Notes under the pieces: generated by a model
The model's input: only the letters and a program-made list of their open reading frames with translations
What the model was told of the DNA's origin: nothing
Databases searched by the model: none
Assembly: GCF_018279705.1 (NCBI RefSeq)
Contig: NZ_CP036498.1
Span: 4,481,001 to 4,545,000 of the forward strand
Origin: Tardiphaga alba
Lineage (GTDB): Bacteria > Pseudomonadota > Alphaproteobacteria > Rhizobiales > Xanthobacteraceae
Length of the DNA: 64,000 bases
Direction: 5' to 3'
Shown here: piece by piece, positions 17,907 to 26,314 of the stretch
Position numbering within the stretch: the first letter of the stretch is position 1
Layout of the letters: each line of letters starts with the position of its first letter
Program-made: the position numbers and the translations under genes

Positions 17907-18977
17907 TTAGCGCGCGAGGTCGATCAATTCGTTGCCGAGCTGATCCATCGAGCGATGGAGGAACCAGTCGATCTGGCCCCAGGTCATGTGATTGTTGCGA
18001 AGAACGTAGCCGGCCACCGACGGCACGCGGTTGGCCATGGCGGTGGAGAGCAGGATGCGCGTGGTGAGGCGCGACATGATCAGCGCCGGGATCAGCGCGA
18101 GCTCTTCCTCGGTGAGATCGGCGACGCGGAGATAGCCGCGCAGGAGATCGCGGCCATGAGCGAAAATCTCGCCTTCCATCTTTTCCGGCAGCTGGTTGAG
18201 CAGCGCGGTGGACGCATCGATAGCGATGGCGGTGCGCACGGTGTCGCCGAAATCGATGATGCCGCTGATGAAGGTGGGCAGCTTGGGATCGGCAACGATG
18301 TTCGAGCGCGTGAAATCGTTATGCAGCACCTGCTGGCGACAGCGCGAGAGGCGTGGCGCGATGGAGGCGAAACGCTCCAGCACGGATTCCAGCTTCGCAC
18401 GCCATGCGGTATCGGTGATCTCCGGCAGGATGGGCGCCAGCGTCAGCAGGTTCTTGACGTCCCACGGCACCACGCGGGTCTCGGTCGGATGGCTGAAATC
18501 GGCCAGCGCAAGGCGCAGCGTCGCCGATAGCCGGCCGATTTCCTCGCGGCCCTTGGTGTCGATCACGACCTCGCTCAGCGGCTGGCCTTCGACGAAGGAC
18601 ATCAGCCTGATCTGGCGTTGCTGGCCGGCACGATCATGATAGGCGAAATGGCCCTTGCCTTCCCTGTTCGGAATCACCCGCGGGATCGGCAATTCCGGCG
18701 CGCGCGCCGCGACATGCTCGAGCACGCGGATCTGGAAATCGATCTCGGCGACATCCTCGGTCGGATTGGCGACCTTCAGCACATAACGCGGGCCGCTCGC
18801 CGGGGCGATGCGGAACGTGTCGTCCTTCTCGGTGGCAAAGCGGGTCGGTTTGCCGTCGATGCCGAAATGCATACGCGCCAGTTCGACAGCCTCGTCCTCG
18901 GTCATATTCACATACGACGCCGCGAGACCGCTCTGCATTACAACCGGAGCGGAAGCCTCGTGTTTCACTTCAATCAA
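17907..18977 (-). CDS. Phosphotransferase of the APH/choline-kinase fold, hydroxylysine-kinase-like
   Basis: This 356-residue kinase-like protein has Lys68 in YVLKVA and the catalytic loop LHNDFTRSNIV, in which HND at residues 219-221 includes the catalytic aspartate and Asn226 binds metal. The metal-binding IDFGD follows at 241-245. It should phosphorylate a hydroxyl group of a small amine or amino alcohol. It precedes, by 23 bases, a phospholyase-like PLP enzyme, and kinase plus phospholyase is the pairing known for hydroxylysine breakdown. The TTG start at 18977 is uncertain. An ATG at 18938 or the one at residue 25 could be used instead. Confidence 0.83.
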   Translation of the reverse strand: MIEVKHEASAPVVMQSGLAASYVNMTEDEAVELARMHFGIDGKPTRFATEKDDTFRIAPASGPRYVLKVANPTEDVAEIDFQIRVLEHVAARAPELPIPRVIPNREGKGHFAYHDRAGQQRQIRLMSFVEGQPLSEVVIDTKGREEIGRLSATLRLALADFSHPTETRVVPWDVKNLLTLAPILPEITDTAWRAKLESVLERFASIAPRLSRCRQQVLHNDFTRSNIVADPKLPTFISGIIDFGDTVRTAIAIDASTALLNQLPEKMEGEIFAHGRDLLRGYLRVADLTEEELALIPALIMSRLTTRILLSTAMANRVPSVAGYVLRNNHMTWGQIDWFLHRSMDQLGNELIDLAR

Positions 18978-19151
18978 TCCATCTCGATTCGGGAACCGGC
19001 GCTGGCATGCAAGCCGGTCTCGGCGAGATTAGCAATGGGATCGGCGCTTGTCAGGCCCGGTCGGTATTCGGCTCCCAGCGAAGCCCGAAAAGCGGGATCA
19101 ATCACTCCGCCCAAGCGTTGCCCCCGGTCAGACCTGCTTGAGGGATTTTCC

Positions 19152-19967
19152 GTGACCATCAATTTTGAAACGCTGTGGGCGTCGCTGCTGCTTTATGGAC
19201 TGAACGCGATCTATGCCGGCGCCCTGCTCGCCGTCGGTCTCTATCTGTCCGGCGCGGCGGATCGCATCGTGACCGGCGCGCTATCTCATGCGCGCAGCAT
19301 CGACCCACTGGTTTCGAACTTCCTCGCCTCGCTCGCGCGCTATGCGGTGCTGGCGGTGATGGGCATTGCCGTGCTGCAGCTGTTCGGCATCCAGACCGCA
19401 AGTCTCGTCGCCGTGCTGGGTGCTGCATCCCTGGCCATCGGCCTGGCGCTGCAAGGTACGCTCACAAATCTCGCCGCCGGCGTGATGCTGTTGCTGTTTC
19501 GGCCATTCAAGATCGGCGACACCGTGGAGGTCGGCGGCAAGGCCGGCACCGTAACCTCGCTGTCGCTGTTCATGACCGAACTCAAGACCAGCGAGAATGT
19601 ACAGATCCTGCTGCCGAACGGCTCGGTGTGGGGATCGGCGATCATCAACAAATCGACCTATCCCGGCGCGAATGCCAGCAAGGTCGAAGTCAGTTTCCCG
19701 ATTCGCGCCGGCGCCGAGGCGCAGAACATGGGCCGTGATCTCGTTGCCGATCTCGCGCAGGATGCACGCGTGCAGCGTGAACCGGCGCCACATGCGAAAG
19801 TGTCGAAGGTCGTCAATCTCGCTGACGCCGAGGGCGGCGTTGTCGAACTCACCATCGCAGCCACCACCGAGCCCGGCGATGCCGATGCCGTGAAAGCGAA
19901 ACTGCTGGAGGCGATCAACAACTATATCGCAGGGCGGCCGGCGGCGCTGCCGAAGGCTGCAATATAG
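19152..19967 (+). CDS. MscS-family mechanosensitive ion channel
   Basis: This 271-residue inner-membrane protein has three hydrophobic segments. The third (about residues 85-115) has the alanine/glycine-rich pore helix LAIGLALQGTLTNLAAGVML, followed by the MscS beta-domain start FRPFKIGDTVEVGGKAG. The family releases solutes on hypo-osmotic shock. The GTG at 19152 follows GAGGGA with six bases of spacing and sits at the start of homology, so the longer upstream frame is not coding. It is convergent with a small secreted protein gene. Confidence 0.92.
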   Translation: MTINFETLWASLLLYGLNAIYAGALLAVGLYLSGAADRIVTGALSHARSIDPLVSNFLASLARYAVLAVMGIAVLQLFGIQTASLVAVLGAASLAIGLALQGTLTNLAAGVMLLLFRPFKIGDTVEVGGKAGTVTSLSLFMTELKTSENVQILLPNGSVWGSAIINKSTYPGANASKVEVSFPIRAGAEAQNMGRDLVADLAQDARVQREPAPHAKVSKVVNLADAEGGVVELTIAATTEPGDADAVKAKLLEAINNYIAGRPAALPKAAI

Positions 19968-19971
19968 ACGC

Positions 19972-20226
19972 TTACTTGGTGCGGATGGTGCCGGTCGGCC
20001 CGCGCAGATCGCCGAGCGGCACGCAGCTCTTCTTGCGGCGCTGATTGTTCGGCGCGCCTTGCACCTTCAGCACCTTGCCGGCCGAGCATGAGCCGTTGTC
20101 GACATAGACCGTGGAATACGGGTCCATCGCCAGCGGCTCGAAGGACAGGACTTTCTGGGCATGGGAAGGCTGGGCAGCACAGAGCGCAACGGCCGCAACC
20201 AGCAGCCCGAACAGACTAGAACGCAT
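19972..20226 (-). CDS. Small secreted protein of unknown function
   Basis: This 84-residue protein has a clear signal peptide (MRSSLFGLLVAAVALCAAQP) with cleavage expected after SHA near residue 23. The mature part of about 60 residues has two cysteines (SCSAGKVLKV and KSCVPL) that could form a disulfide, and a basic RRKK stretch. AAGGAT precedes the ATG. I do not recognise a function; it looks like one of the short periplasmic proteins common in Bradyrhizobium relatives. Confidence 0.7.
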   Translation of the reverse strand: MRSSLFGLLVAAVALCAAQPSHAQKVLSFEPLAMDPYSTVYVDNGSCSAGKVLKVQGAPNNQRRKKSCVPLGDLRGPTGTIRTK

Positions 20227-20232
20227 CGATCC

Positions 20233-20397
20233 TTATCTCGCGTAAAAAATCAGACCTGCGATGACGACCAGAGAGGCCACCGCGAACACATGGGCGCAAG
20301 CGATCGATACGGCTTCGACCGCGGGGCCGGCTTTGCGCTTCAGCCCGGATACGGGCATGCGCGACGCAGGCTGCGCCTTGGAGCGAGATATCGTCAA
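20233..20397 (-). CDS. Possible small membrane protein
   Basis: A 54-codon frame starts with TTG at 20397, with a purine-rich GGGGAC upstream, and ends six bases before the start of the next small gene. It has a basic N-terminal half and a single C-terminal hydrophobic helix (ACAHVFAVASLVVIAGLIFY). The hydrophobic helix and neat fit between neighbours argue for a real gene. The non-ATG start and lack of recognisable homology argue for caution. Confidence 0.4.
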   Translation of the reverse strand: MTISRSKAQPASRMPVSGLKRKAGPAVEAVSIACAHVFAVASLVVIAGLIFYAR

Positions 20398-20516
20398 ATG
20401 AGCAGTCCCCAATGTCGGCGCGAAGACGTCCCCGGTGCGCCAACGGCCATAGACTCTCTGGCAAATGAGGCGACAGTGAGTCAACGCCACAGCAAGACAC
20501 GACGCGGCGCCGACGC

Positions 20517-20855
20517 CTAGTTGTCCTGCACGGCCCATGCTCTGCCGGCTTGTGCGACACTGGCCGGCACATCGCGGCCGCAATGTTCGGCAGCGCGTTC
20601 GAATTGCTCCTGAATCACAGGCGTCACGGTGCCGCCCGCGCTATCGATCTCACGCAATGAAATCGTCGAGGTGAATTCTGCGGCAAAACAGCTGCAATAT
20701 TTTTTGGAATCGTTCGAAGGCCGGTTCGGACGTTTGCGGAAATGATTGCTGCAGCTCTTTTCGAGATTCGACGCCATCTGGTCGATCTCGTTGGCGAATG
20801 CAGGCGACGCGAGTGCCGTGACGAGTACCAAGACTATTCCGTTAGACCGCTTCAT
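20517..20855 (-). CDS. Small secreted cysteine-containing protein
   Basis: This 112-residue protein has a signal peptide (MKRSNGIVLVLVTALASPAFA). The mature part contains four cysteines, including the KYCSC pair, and a helical region. The start at 20855 is chosen because it places the signal sequence at the N-terminus; the frame is open 13 codons further. No function is recognised. With the two genes downstream it forms a same-strand run of tiny exported or membrane proteins. Confidence 0.6.
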   Translation of the reverse strand: MKRSNGIVLVLVTALASPAFANEIDQMASNLEKSCSNHFRKRPNRPSNDSKKYCSCFAAEFTSTISLREIDSAGGTVTPVIQEQFERAAEHCGRDVPASVAQAGRAWAVQDN

Positions 20856-21026
20856 GCTGCCCCACGCGGTTCCGAGTCTCGAACTTACATCCAACTGTCA
20901 TACTATACCTCGGTTCCGCAATCGTGACTTTTCATGTCCAGCACTGTCTGGCGGGCGCCTTAAACTGGGGTGAATTGTCGCAAATGCGACGGTTGAATCC
21001 GTCATCCCCAGCAGAGATGGTCGCGC

Positions 21027-21464
21027 ATGGGACGAATCCTGGAATTGGCCGCGATCATCGTGATCGGCGGCGGGAGCGCGGCTCTCCTCGCCTATTCCAT
21101 GGGCGCGCTGGCCATGGACGAATTCGGCCTCGCCAGCCGGCCGCTCGTCTCAATTTCGCTATTGTCCGCGGGCTTTATCGCTCTGCTACTCGTCGTCGAG
21201 TTCCTCGGCACGTTCTGGACCGCCGCGTCACATGATGACGGCCCGCAACGGGAAAGCTTGATGCACCAAATCACCAAGGCCGACGTCGTCATCTCCGTAG
21301 GCCGCGGCCTGATCATGGCCGCCGCGATTGTCGGGGCAACGTATTATTTCGGCAGCTGGTATCTCGGCGGCGAGGGCCTGGAAGCCCTGTTCCATGGCGT
21401 GGACGACAAGATCGCCGTCTCCATCGAGAGCACGATCACGACGACCACCGAAGCCACGCAGTAA
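21027..21464 (+). CDS. Hypothetical membrane protein with three predicted helices
   Basis: This 145-residue protein has hydrophobic segments at about residues 5-27, 38-62 and 86-110. The last is followed by a short soluble tail rich in threonine (STITTTTEATQ). No catalytic motif is visible and I do not recognise the family. It stands alone, convergent with the UDP-glucose dehydrogenase gene, whose end is 27 bases away. Confidence 0.65.
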   Translation: MGRILELAAIIVIGGGSAALLAYSMGALAMDEFGLASRPLVSISLLSAGFIALLLVVEFLGTFWTAASHDDGPQRESLMHQITKADVVISVGRGLIMAAAIVGATYYFGSWYLGGEGLEALFHGVDDKIAVSIESTITTTTEATQ

Positions 21465-21491
21465 CGCGGCTTCGGCCTCTTCCAGACTGTT

Positions 21492-22811
21492 TCAATACGC
21501 GACAGACTGCGGCCGGCCGACGCCGCTATAGAGGAATCCGTTACGGACCACCTCATCCGGCGCATAGATGTTGCGGAGATCGACGATCACCGGACAGGCC
21601 ATGATCGCCGCCATCTCCTTCAGATCCAGCGCGCGGAACTGCTCCCATTCTGTGACGATGGTCACCGCATGGCTTCCGCGAGCGCAATCATAGGCGCTGT
21701 CGCAGAAGGTGACATTCTCGAACACCTTCCTTGCCTGCTCCATGCCGACGGGATCATAGACGCGGATTTCGGCTCCCATGTCCTGCAACGCCGTGATCAG
21801 CGGGATCGACGGCGCATCGCGCATGTCGTCGGTGTTCGGCTTGAACGTCACACCAAGGATCGCAATGGTCTTGCCGCGCAAATTGCCGCCAAAGGCATGC
21901 GCCACCTTGCGCGCCATCGCGCGCTTGCGCTGATCATTCACCGCCACCACCGTCTCGACGATGCGCAGCGGCGCCTCAAAATCCTGGCCGGTCTTGATCA
22001 GCGCCAGCGTGTCCTTCGGAAAGCATGAGCCGCCATAGCCGGGCCCGGCATGCAGGAATTTCGCGCCGATGCGGTTGTCGAGCCCGATGCCGCGCGCGAC
22101 CTCCTGCACATTGGCGCCGACCTTTTCGGCGAGATCCGCGATCTCGTTGATGAAGGCCACCTTGGTGGCGAGGAAGGAATTGGCAGCGTATTTGGTGAGC
22201 TCGGCGGTGCGGCGATCCGTATAGAGGATCGGCGACGTGTTGAGATGCAGCGGGCGATAGACCTCCGCCATCACCTGCTTCGCGCGCGCATCGCTCGATC
22301 CGATCACGATGCGATCGGGATGTTTGAAGTCGCGAATCGCAGCACCTTCGCGCAGGAACTCGGGATTCGAGACCACAGCGAATTCCGCCTCGGGATTTTC
22401 CTCGCGGATGATGCGCTCGACCTCGTCCCCGGTGCCCACCGGCACCGTCGACTTGTTCACCACCACCGTGAATTTGGTGATCGCTTTGGCGATCTCGCGC
22501 GCCGCGGCATAAACATAAGTGAGATCCGCATGACCATCGCCGCGTCGCGACGGCGTGCCGACAGCAATGAACACGACCTCCGCCTCGCCGACGGCCCTGG
22601 TGATATCGGTGACGAAATTCAGCCGCTTCTGCTTCGCATTGCTCGCCACCAGCGTATCGAGGCCGGGCTCGTGAATTGGAATCTCGCCGCGATTGAGCGC
22701 ATCGATCTTGCTCTGGTCGGTGTCCACGCAGGTGACGTGATGGCCGAAATCGGAAAAGCACGCACCCGACACCAGCCCCACATAGCCGGCGCCGATCATG
22801 GCGATACGCAT
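21492..22811 (-). CDS. ugd: UDP-glucose 6-dehydrogenase
   Basis: This 439-residue enzyme oxidises UDP-glucose twice to UDP-glucuronate, a sugar donor for acidic exopolysaccharide. The N-terminal NAD site is MIGAGYVGLVSGACFSDFG. The catalytic cysteine lies in GYGGSCFPKDTLAL at about residue 260. The second Rossmann-like UDP-binding domain begins around KTIAILGVTFKPNTDDMRDAP. The start at 22811 is preceded by AGGA; five more in-frame codons upstream are possible. It lies at the edge of the exopolysaccharide locus and implies a uronic acid in that polymer. Confidence 0.96.
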   Translation of the reverse strand: MRIAMIGAGYVGLVSGACFSDFGHHVTCVDTDQSKIDALNRGEIPIHEPGLDTLVASNAKQKRLNFVTDITRAVGEAEVVFIAVGTPSRRGDGHADLTYVYAAAREIAKAITKFTVVVNKSTVPVGTGDEVERIIREENPEAEFAVVSNPEFLREGAAIRDFKHPDRIVIGSSDARAKQVMAEVYRPLHLNTSPILYTDRRTAELTKYAANSFLATKVAFINEIADLAEKVGANVQEVARGIGLDNRIGAKFLHAGPGYGGSCFPKDTLALIKTGQDFEAPLRIVETVVAVNDQRKRAMARKVAHAFGGNLRGKTIAILGVTFKPNTDDMRDAPSIPLITALQDMGAEIRVYDPVGMEQARKVFENVTFCDSAYDCARGSHAVTIVTEWEQFRALDLKEMAAIMACPVIVDLRNIYAPDEVVRNGFLYSGVGRPQSVAY

Positions 22812-22885
22812 GAGATGTCCTGTCATTATACAAGTCCGCGGTCAGAACGACCCGGACGCCCCCAAGGTAGATAGAGCGCGACGTC

Positions 22886-23677
22886 CTAGCTGCTGAGCAG
22901 CAACTCGCCGTCGAGATGTTTCGGGAAGAAGAAGAAGTTGTTCACGTAGGATTGCCCGGGTTTACGGCCACCATTGGGCAGCAGCGCGTCAGGATCCTGC
23001 ATCGTCTCGGCATCGAAGAAATCGACGGGGACAATGTCGTCATCGGACAGGAAATAGCCGCGATACTCCTTGGCGTCGAAGAATTCGAAGATCGATTTGG
23101 TAGCGTCGGTGCGATGGCGATCTTCGGCCTCGACGAGAAACACCGGCTGACAACGATCGATCAAGCCGGTCGCGCCCTTCAGCACGCTGAGTTCGTGGCC
23201 TTCCACATCGACCTTCACAAAGGCGACGTCGTCACGCATCACGCCATCGAGTCGCGCCAGCGGCACATGGGCGGCGACGACATTGGTCGTGTTCGGCGCA
23301 TGCGACTGTTCGAGCGAGGCAAGGCCATGCACGAGGCCGTCGTCGCTCTGCGGGATATAGAGATCGGCTTCGCCTTCCTGATCCGACAAAGCGATCTCAT
23401 GGATGCTGACATTGGACGCGGAGGTTCGGCGCAGCAATGTGGCCATGTCATGCGAGGGCTCGAAGGCATGCACCTTGCCGGAGAGTTTTGCGAGCTTCTG
23501 CGTATAGAGACCGACATTGGCGCCGACATCGACGGTGACGGCGCCGGCCGGCACGATCTTGTCGAGATAATGCAACTCGCGTTCGGCAGTCTTCGGCCGC
23601 TTCATGAAGCGCCAGCGCAGCCACATGGAAGGGAACGTCTCCTTCAGTATCTGCTTGGTTCGCTGTGTGGCGGTCAT
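22886..23677 (-). CDS. FkbM-family methyltransferase
   Basis: This 263-residue SAM-dependent methyltransferase has the glycine-rich SAM motif VDVGANVGLYTQ, an acidic residue after the next strand (VHAFEPSHD), and the FkbM feature FVKVDVEGHELSVLKG. In polysaccharide loci such enzymes usually O-methylate sugars. AAGGGTGA precedes the ATG at 23677. A longer reading from 23776 is open but poorly supported. It lies between the UDP-glucose dehydrogenase and initiating transferase genes on the same strand. Confidence 0.88.
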   Translation of the reverse strand: MTATQRTKQILKETFPSMWLRWRFMKRPKTAERELHYLDKIVPAGAVTVDVGANVGLYTQKLAKLSGKVHAFEPSHDMATLLRRTSASNVSIHEIALSDQEGEADLYIPQSDDGLVHGLASLEQSHAPNTTNVVAAHVPLARLDGVMRDDVAFVKVDVEGHELSVLKGATGLIDRCQPVFLVEAEDRHRTDATKSIFEFFDAKEYRGYFLSDDDIVPVDFFDAETMQDPDALLPNGGRKPGQSYVNNFFFFPKHLDGELLLSS

Positions 23678-23798
23678 CGCTGTCACCCTTGGTTCGCGGC
23701 CGGTTTGATGTCTGGCAAATTCCAGGGCGTGCGACGTGAATCGGCGCTCTGCCGGGCACGGACGCGCCGGCATCACCCTGTGAAAAGAAACGGGTCGA

Positions 23799-24569
23799 TC
23801 AGAATCCGGTGCCGGAAATGAACTCCTTGCGCACCGTCTGGACGATGATCTTGATGTCCTTCACCATCGACCACCCCTCGATGTAATCGAGATCGTAGTC
23901 GATGCGCGCGATGGCGAGCGTCGGGTCCACCGTGCTGCCGCGGCAGCCGCTGATCTGGGCGAGGCCCGTGATCCCCGGGCGCGCGCTGTGGCGCTGGAAG
24001 TAATACGGCACGAGATCTTCATAGAGCATATTGGCTGCGAGCATGCCCGGCACATGCGGGCGCGGCCCGACCAGCGACATGTCGCCCTTCAGCACATTGA
24101 TGAGCTGCGGGATTTCATCGAGGCTGGTTTTGCGCAGCACTTTGCCGATCCTGGTGACACGCGCATCGCCGACAACGGTCTGCTGCACGCCGAGCTTGTC
24201 GCCGGCATCGGTGCGCATCGAGCGGAACTTGTAGATCTTGAAGGCGCGGTTGCGATAGCCGTAGCGATACTGGGTGAAGAACACCGGTCCCGGCGACGTC
24301 GTCTTGATGATCGCGGCGATCACCAGCAGAAACGGCGCAAAGAACAACAGCGCCGACCCCGACGCTGCAATATCAAACACGCGCTTGGTGAGCGATGCCG
24401 ACGGTTCGCGTCTGACGACCTTCTGGTGGCGACGACCGCGATAGGCACTGCTGCCATAGGCGCCATGGCCACCGGCAAATTCAACCGGCCGCACAGAGAT
24501 GAACTGCTGCCCTTTCCAGAGCTGCGTCACCTTGCTGCGTTCAAGACCAACTGACACAGTAGAGACCAT
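23799..24569 (-). CDS. Initiating sugar transferase (undecaprenyl-phosphate sugar-1-phosphate transferase, ExoY/WcaJ family)
   Basis: This 256-residue protein has one membrane segment at about residues 68-90 (ASGSALLFFAPFLLVIAAI), followed by the conserved PGPVFFTQ, FKIYKFRSM and SLDEIPQLINVLKGDMSLVGPRP blocks of the bacterial sugar transferase family. It transfers the first sugar-phosphate to the undecaprenyl carrier, starting repeat-unit assembly. The N-terminal 60 residues are soluble, as in short ExoY-type members. It is the first gene of a minus-strand set with the methyltransferase and Ugd. Confidence 0.94.
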   Translation of the reverse strand: MVSTVSVGLERSKVTQLWKGQQFISVRPVEFAGGHGAYGSSAYRGRRHQKVVRREPSASLTKRVFDIAASGSALLFFAPFLLVIAAIIKTTSPGPVFFTQYRYGYRNRAFKIYKFRSMRTDAGDKLGVQQTVVGDARVTRIGKVLRKTSLDEIPQLINVLKGDMSLVGPRPHVPGMLAANMLYEDLVPYYFQRHSARPGITGLAQISGCRGSTVDPTLAIARIDYDLDYIEGWSMVKDIKIIVQTVRKEFISGTGF

Positions 24570-25086
24570 GCTGACGCTCCCTGCTGGAACTTTGGTAGCC
24601 TACGATTCCCTCAGCGCGCGGGCGACGACGAGACACAACAACTCTTCGTCCACATCATGACATCAGCGATTGTGATGCCGACGATGCTCACCCACACTCC
24701 GAATAGCTTTCGCCGATGAACTTTGTTTAACTCTTTGCGTGAATTGGGGCCGCAAAACGGTATTGCCGTGCATGAGAATGCATCACACACCCGACCTCGT
24801 TTTGTGCGACGCAGAAAATTCTGTTTGAGGAAAAGCGCTTAGCTATTTTCTTGCGTGCCTTGCGCTGCGCTCACTTCACATCAGCCATGCAAAAACCTGC
24901 CATAAGAACACGCGTTAAGATTCTCATCGCGCGTGAGCGCAATCGCGTGCATGATCTCGTTCATCACGTTTCGCATTTCGACGTGACGCCTACGATTCGA
25001 ACGACATTTTTCATCGAATAATAGACTGCCAGATACAACTTGCTGCGTGAGAACGGTTTTTCAGTCGAGCATTGTCGGTTGCGACC
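24570..25086. other. AT-richer divergent regulatory region of the exopolysaccharide locus
   Basis: This stretch of about 517 bases has no convincing coding frame and visibly lower GC than its surroundings. It separates the minus-strand initiating-transferase genes from the plus-strand biosynthesis genes, so it should hold both promoters. I looked for strong inverted repeats and found only short weak ones, for example ACGGTATTGCCGT near 24.76 kb. Confidence 0.5.
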
Positions 25087-25335
25087 ATGGCATTGAGGCA
25101 AGCAGGATCAAATAAGGCAACGGAAGCGCGGCTTCTCGTGGTGCCGCCTCATGTCGATACGATGAACGGCCTGGCCGCACAGACGGACGAGGCAATCATG
25201 GATCGATCATTCACCCATGAGCCGCTCGATCAGAATGAGATGTCGGGCCGCAAGCTGCGCAATCTCATCATCATCGGTAATGCGATCGCCTGGGTCGTCA
25301 TCATTGCCGCGATCGGATTCGCCTTTTCATCCTGA
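25087..25335 (+). CDS. Small single-pass membrane protein
   Basis: This frame of up to 82 residues ends with a hydrophobic helix (NLIIIGNAIAWVVIIAAIGF) and a two-serine tail. The N-terminal half is soluble and mixed in charge. The true start may be the ATG at 25087 or the one at 25198, which follows GAGGCAATC. No function is recognised. Its position between the divergent exopolysaccharide promoters and the phosphatase gene suggests a role linked to that locus. Confidence 0.55.
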   Translation: MALRQAGSNKATEARLLVVPPHVDTMNGLAAQTDEAIMDRSFTHEPLDQNEMSGRKLRNLIIIGNAIAWVVIIAAIGFAFSS

Positions 25336-25436
25336 GGCGATCACAGCATCTGCCGCTCGTTATGCCTCACATCGCACAAGATGATGTGCGTGATTGATTT
25401 GACCGCAGCAAATCGTCCGGCATAGGTTGGGCCATC

Positions 25437-26168
25437 ATGCCACGCCGCCCTTCCCATCAGCGTTCGAGCAAGGCGGCGCTGCCGCCTGAAACGCGCATCT
25501 ATGCCATCGGTGACATTCACGGTCGTGCTGACCTTCTGCAAGAGGTGATCAGCCGCATTGATGAGGACATCCAACGTCGCCCCATCCCGTTCGCCGGCGA
25601 AGTCTATGTCGGCGATTACATCGATCGTGGCGCGGATTCGAAAAGCGTGATCGATCTTCTTGCTACGCGTTTGGTGCAAAACCATGCAATCTGCCTGCGT
25701 GGGAACCACGAAGCGCTGATGGAAGAGTTCCTTTACGATAATCCTGCAGCGCTCGATGGCTGGCGTCAGCTCGGTGGTCTCTCCACGCTCGCGTCCTATG
25801 GAATCATTCCAGCGCGCCAGCAAACAGCGGAAGACATTCAACAAGCGCTGCTTTCAGCGCTGCCGACGACGCATCAACTTTTTTTTCGATGCCTGCGGAA
25901 CAATGTGCGATGCGGTGACTTTCTGTTCGTTCACGCTGGCATTCGCCCAGGCGTGTCTCTTGATGCACAGGACCCGAGTGACCTGATGTGGATACGCGAC
26001 GAGTTCCTGAACTCCACAAAAGACCACGGTCTTTATGTTGTTCATGGACATACGCCGGTTCCACACGCGGACATTCGGGACAATCGCGCCAATATCGACA
26101 CCGGAGCGTGGCGTAGTGGCGTACTTACTTGCGTCGCCATCGAGGGCACGGAGATCATGGTTCTATAG
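25437..26168 (+). CDS. PP1/PrpE-type metallophosphoesterase
   Basis: This 243-residue enzyme has all the phosphoprotein-phosphatase metal motifs: GDIHG (Asp26, His28), GDYIDRG (Asp60) and GNHE (Asn90, His91). C-terminal histidines follow in FVHAGIRP and VVHGHTP. Substrates in this family are phosphoproteins or diadenosine polyphosphates. It lies inside the exopolysaccharide locus, where a phosphatase commonly counteracts the tyrosine autokinase. I see no separate low-molecular-weight tyrosine phosphatase here, so it may fill that role, which is inference. Confidence 0.9.
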   Translation: MPRRPSHQRSSKAALPPETRIYAIGDIHGRADLLQEVISRIDEDIQRRPIPFAGEVYVGDYIDRGADSKSVIDLLATRLVQNHAICLRGNHEALMEEFLYDNPAALDGWRQLGGLSTLASYGIIPARQQTAEDIQQALLSALPTTHQLFFRCLRNNVRCGDFLFVHAGIRPGVSLDAQDPSDLMWIRDEFLNSTKDHGLYVVHGHTPVPHADIRDNRANIDTGAWRSGVLTCVAIEGTEIMVL

Positions 26169-26182
26169 AAAGAGAATTGAGG

Positions 26183-26204
26183 CGCGATCTTATATGAGAT
26201 CGCG
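26183..26204 (+). terminator. Hairpin after the metallophosphoesterase gene
   Basis: CGCGATCT (26183-26190) and AGATCGCG (26197-26204) form a perfect 8-base stem with the loop TATATG, 15 bases after the phosphatase stop. No T run follows, so it may be a weak terminator or only a message-stabilising hairpin. Confidence 0.45.
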
Positions 26205-26314
26205 GGCGTAGTGGGGACGTCACATTCTTTCGCCGTTTTTTGTCGGCCAGTTCTCGATCAATTGTCATCGAATTGATGCAGATGATCACATTCGTATCTC
26301 GTTGGGGGTCTGCC

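Noticed and set aside
20161..20520. Plus-strand frame of 119 codons over the small secreted genes
   Set aside because: It has no hydrophobic or motif content and overlaps three minus-strand frames with signal peptides or a membrane helix, which are better candidates.
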